The notes under the pieces are model-generated. The model was given only the letters and a program-made list of their open reading frames with translations. It was not told the origin of the DNA and did not search any database. A program made the position numbers and the translations under genes. Positions 5,853 to 8,012 of a DNA stretch of 8,012 bases are shown in pieces. The stretch is from Gaiellales bacterium (lineage in GTDB: Bacteria; Actinomycetota; Thermoleophilia; Gaiellales; F1-60-MAGs149), in contig JAURLF010000148.1 in the NCBI GenBank assembly GCA_030831375.1, positions 1 through 8,012 of the forward strand, written 5' to 3'. Numbering within the stretch: the first letter of the stretch is position 1; each line of letters starts with the position of its first letter.

Positions 5853-6803
5853 GTGGCCGAACGCGCCCCCGAGCTGCCCGCCGAGACCGACGTGCAGGGG
5901 CGCTTCGTGCGCCAGCCAAGCCGCTTCCTCGATCACGTCTGCCCGCACGGCACGACGGACTACCCGGCGGCGGCGGGGCGCTACGTCCTGTACGTGTCGT
6001 ACGCCTGCCCGTGGGCGCACCGCGTGATCATCGTGCGCCGGCTGAAGCGGCTCGAGGATGTCGTGCCGATGGTGGTCGTGAATCCGTCCCGCGCCGAGCG
6101 CGGCTGGGGCTTCGGCGATCCGGTCGGCTCCGAGGCGGAGCCGTTCGAGGGGTTCAGGTTCCTGTCCGAGGCGTACCGCGTCGCCGATCCGGCGTTCGAG
6201 GGCCGCTACACCGTCCCGACGATGTGGGACACCGAGACCCGTACGATCGTCTGCAACGAGTCGGCGCTCGTGATGCGGATGCTCGACCAGGCCTTCGACG
6301 CGTTCACGGACGTGCGTCTCGACCTGCGTCCGCCCGCGCTCGTGGGCGAGATCGACGCGCTCGAGGAGGAGATCTACGAGGACGTCAACAACGGCGTCTA
6401 CCGCTGCGGCTTCGCGGCCACGCAGGAGGCCTACGACGAGGCCGTGGAGCGGCTGTTCGCGCGGCTCGACCTGCTCGACCGGCGCCTCGCCGACCGCCGC
6501 TACCTGATGGGCCCTGCGATCACCGAGGTCGACTGGCGGCTCTTCACGACGCTGGTCCGCTTCGACCCCGTGTACGTCGGGCACTTCAAGACGAACGTGC
6601 GCCGCATCGCCGACTACCCGAACCTCGGCCCGTACCTGCGCGACCTCTACCAGCACCCCGGCATCGCCGAGACCGTGCGGCTCGACCAGATCACGCGCCA
6701 CTACTACACGACGCACCTCGGTCTGAACCCGCTCGGGCTGATCCCGGCCGGGCCTGCGCTCGACTGGGACGCCCCGCACGGGCGCGAGGCGCTCAGCGGC
6801 TGA
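5853..6803 (+). CDS. Xi-class glutathionyl-hydroquinone reductase (YqjG/PcpF/ECM4 family)
   Basis: 316-residue cytoplasmic thiol transferase with a GST fold. Family members reduce S-glutathionyl-hydroquinones to free hydroquinones through a catalytic cysteine, recycling quinones that have reacted with thiols. Seen here: an extended N-terminus with RFLDHV, then the thioredoxin-fold motif SYACPWAHR (49-57) with C52 as catalytic residue, the cis-proline motif VPTMWD (121-126), and CNESA (134-138), where the E-S pair binds the gamma-glutamyl end of the thiol. The helical domain contains EEEIYEDVNNGVYRCGF (171-187), ADRRYLMG (213-220), DPVYVGHFKTN (238-248), DYPNLGPYLRDLYQHPG (254-270) and HYYTTHLGLNP (283-293), all typical of the xi class. 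The length fits the family (about 310-330). Actinomycetota generally use mycothiol, not glutathione, so the true cofactor thiol is open. GTG 5853 is the start, supported by the -10 box at 5841-5846. Confidence 0.93.
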   Translation: MAERAPELPAETDVQGRFVRQPSRFLDHVCPHGTTDYPAAAGRYVLYVSYACPWAHRVIIVRRLKRLEDVVPMVVVNPSRAERGWGFGDPVGSEAEPFEGFRFLSEAYRVADPAFEGRYTVPTMWDTETRTIVCNESALVMRMLDQAFDAFTDVRLDLRPPALVGEIDALEEEIYEDVNNGVYRCGFAATQEAYDEAVERLFARLDLLDRRLADRRYLMGPAITEVDWRLFTTLVRFDPVYVGHFKTNVRRIADYPNLGPYLRDLYQHPGIAETVRLDQITRHYYTTHLGLNPLGLIPAGPALDWDAPHGREALSG

Positions 6804-6822
6804 TCTGCCCCGGGAAACGCGA

Positions 6823-6845
6823 ACGGCCCCGCGCAGCGGGGCCGT
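6823..6845. terminator. Hairpin between the hydroquinone reductase gene and tRNA-Gly
   Basis: Perfect 10-bp inverted repeat (6823-6832 with 6836-6845) with a GCA loop. Read on the minus strand it begins 4 nt after the tRNA 3' end and is followed by TTCGCGTTT, a modest T-rich run, so it mainly looks like the tRNA terminator. It lies 19 nt after the plus-strand stop codon and may also end that transcript. Confidence 0.7.
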
Positions 6846-6849
6846 CGAG

Positions 6850-6923
6850 AGCGGATGATGGGGCTCGAACCCACGACCTTCGCCATGGCAAGGCGACGCT
6901 CTAGCCAACTGAGCTACATCCGC
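6850..6923 (-). tRNA. tRNA-Gly, anticodon GCC
   Basis: Read on the minus strand: a perfect 7-bp acceptor stem, GCGGATG with CATCCGC; D arm GCTC...GAGC; anticodon stem TCGCC/GGCGA with loop TTGCCAT, giving anticodon GCC; T arm GTGGG-TTCGAGC-CCCAT with one G-U pair. The base after the acceptor stem is T, the usual discriminator for bacterial glycine tRNAs. CCA is not encoded (CTC follows), so it is added enzymatically. The tRNA reads the glycine codons GGC and GGU. Confidence 0.97.
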
Positions 6924-6933
6924 GCTAGGGCGG

Positions 6934-6939
6934 AGTATA
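6934..6939 (-). promoter_or_regulatory. -10 box of tRNA-Gly
   Basis: TATACT on the minus strand, five of six matches to TATAAT, ends 10 nt before the tRNA 5' end, so only a few leader nucleotides would be transcribed. No recognisable -35 is present in the GC-rich stretch further upstream. Confidence 0.55.
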
Positions 6940-6992
6940 GCCGCAGCTCGTGGGGCGGCGGCGCGGGTCCGGCCGGCGCGGGCGGGCACGGG

Positions 6993-6998
6993 TAGGCT
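6993..6998 (+). promoter_or_regulatory. -10 box upstream of hutU
   Basis: TAGGCT lies 6 nt before ATG 7005, with the same geometry as the leaderless promoters elsewhere in the window. Transcription would start at about 7005, leaving a 42-nt leader before the SD-led ATG at 7047. Confidence 0.45.
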
Positions 6999-7046
6999 GC
7001 AGCCATGCGGGCGGATCCCCGTCCCGCCTACCTGCCAGGAGGAGCG

Positions 7047-8012
7047 ATGTCGGACGAGACCCCGCCGACCGTGCGCGCGCCGCGCGGCACCGAGCTGACC
7101 TGCAAGGGGTGGCTGCAGGAGGCCGCGCTGCGCATGCTGATGAACAATCTCGACCCCGAGGTGGCCGAGGCGCCCGACAAGCTCGTGGTCTACGGCGGCA
7201 CGGGCAGGGCGGCCCGCTCCTGGGACGACTTCCACCGCATCGTCGACACGCTCCGCCGCCTCGGCGACGAGGAGACGATGCTCGTGCAGTCCGGCCGCGT
7301 GGTGGGGGTGTTCCCGACGCACCGGATGGCGCCGCGGGTGCTCCTCGCCAACTCGCTGCTCGTGCCCGAGTGGGGCACCTGGGAGGAGTTCCGGCGGCTC
7401 GAGGCGATGGGCCTGACGATGTACGGCCAGATGACCGCGGGCTCGTGGATCTACATCGGCACGCAGGGCATCGTGCAGGGCACGTACGAGACGTTCGCGG
7501 CGATCGCCGACCAGCGCTTCGGCGGCTCCCTGCGTGGACGGCTCGTGCTCACCGCCGGCCTCGGCGGGATGGGCGGCGCCCAGCCGCTGGCGGTCACCCT
7601 CAACGGCGGCGTCGCGCTGTGCGTTGAGGTCGACGGCGAGCACATCGACCGCCGCATCCGCGAGCGCTACCTCGACGAGCGCATCGACGACCTCGACGAG
7701 GCGATCGTCCGGGTCGAGCAGGCGCGCCGCGACGGCGAGGCCGTCTCGGTCGGGCTGCTCGGCAACGCCGCGGACGTGCTGCCGGAGCTGCTCGAGCGCG
7801 GCTTCCTCCCGGACGTCGTGACCGACCAGACGTCCGCGCACGACCCGCTCGTCGGCTACATCCCGCAGGGCTTCTCGGTGGAGGGGGCCGAGGACCTGCG
7901 CGAGGTGCACCCGGAGCGCTGCATCGAGCTCGCGCGCCAGTCGATCGTGCGCCACGTGCAGGCGATGATCGAGTTCAAGGCGCGCGGGGCGGAGGTCTTC
8001 GACTACGGCAAC
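7047..8012 (+). CDS. hutU: Urocanate hydratase (urocanase), N-terminal 322 codons
   Basis: Second enzyme of histidine degradation, adding water to urocanate to give 4-imidazolone-5-propanoate, with tightly bound NAD+ as the electrophile. The gene runs off the window; bacterial urocanases have about 550 residues, so roughly 58 percent is present. The family is clear from RAPRGTELTCKGW (10-22), NNLDPEVAE (33-41), VYGGTGRAARSW (48-59), LVQSGRVVGVF (79-89), RVLLANSLLVP (97-107), YGQMTAGSWIYIGTQGI (126-142), the glycine-rich NAD-binding segment GLGGMGGAQP (171-180), LLGNAAD (237-243) and VTDQTSAHDPLVGY (258-271). The active-site cysteine lies in the missing part. ATG 7047 is chosen because AGGAGGAG (7037-7044) precedes it and the N-terminus then matches relatives in length. 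An in-frame ATG at 7005 would add 14 residues. No other hut gene is visible in the window. Confidence 0.97.
   Translation, partial: MSDETPPTVRAPRGTELTCKGWLQEAALRMLMNNLDPEVAEAPDKLVVYGGTGRAARSWDDFHRIVDTLRRLGDEETMLVQSGRVVGVFPTHRMAPRVLLANSLLVPEWGTWEEFRRLEAMGLTMYGQMTAGSWIYIGTQGIVQGTYETFAAIADQRFGGSLRGRLVLTAGLGGMGGAQPLAVTLNGGVALCVEVDGEHIDRRIRERYLDERIDDLDEAIVRVEQARRDGEAVSVGLLGNAADVLPELLERGFLPDVVTDQTSAHDPLVGYIPQGFSVEGAEDLREVHPERCIELARQSIVRHVQAMIEFKARGAEVFDYGN

Noticed and set aside
4677..7955. A 1092-codon open frame on the minus strand
   Set aside because: Only 4677-5816 (the MFS transporter) is coding. The part above 5816 is an Arg/Ala/Asp/His-rich shadow antisense to the hydroquinone reductase gene, the tRNA and hutU, all of which are well supported.
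1..8012. CRISPR arrays, insertion sequences, phage genes or an attachment site at the tmRNA or tRNA-Gly
   Set aside because: tmRNA and tRNA 3' ends are common integration targets, but I saw no integrase, no duplicated 3' end, no terminal inverted repeats and no spaced direct repeats. The only repeats are protein-level repeats, promoter boxes and hairpins.

Overview
The window is very GC-rich, densely packed bacterial chromosome. Codon use is strongly GC3-biased, tmRNA and tRNA lack an encoded CCA end, several start codons have a TAnnnT -10 box about 6 nt upstream and no Shine-Dalgarno (SD) sequence (leaderless style), and a short DUF7144-type membrane protein is present. Together these suggest Actinomycetota. 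A deep lineage such as Thermoleophilia is my best guess, from general look only. I see no mobile elements, CRISPR arrays or signs of recent transfer.

Left part (1-1655), trans-translation region. The end of smpB (1-111) is followed, with a 4-base overlap, by a gene for an N-terminally anchored protein made of three tandem repeats of about 113 residues. Its six cysteines sit in a regular C-x28-C pattern, and it appears to begin at a CTG codon. The tmRNA gene ssrA follows (1295-1655), with its promoter starting inside the end of the repeat gene and a strong hairpin behind it.

Middle part (1656-4669). A four-helix DUF7144-like membrane protein (1788-2198) ends in a 14-bp hairpin. A 791-residue thiamine-diphosphate enzyme (2294-4669) follows. 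It is related to the homodimeric pyruvate dehydrogenase E1 AceE and to transketolases, stands alone without E2/E3 genes, and is led by a leaderless-type promoter next to a tandem repeat and an inverted repeat.

Right part (4677-8012). A 12-helix MFS transporter on the minus strand (4677-5816) converges on the E1-like gene; the two stop codons form the arms of one small hairpin. It diverges, with a 36-bp gap, from a xi-class glutathionyl-hydroquinone reductase (5853-6803). Then come a hairpin, a minus-strand tRNA-Gly(GCC) (6850-6923) and the first 322 codons of urocanate hydratase hutU (7047 to the edge), a histidine degradation enzyme.

The genes do not form one pathway: ribosome rescue (smpB, ssrA), keto-acid metabolism, transport, quinone/thiol redox and histidine catabolism are neighbours in mostly single-gene units. 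The strongest candidate for something undescribed is the cysteine-repeat membrane protein placed between smpB and ssrA.
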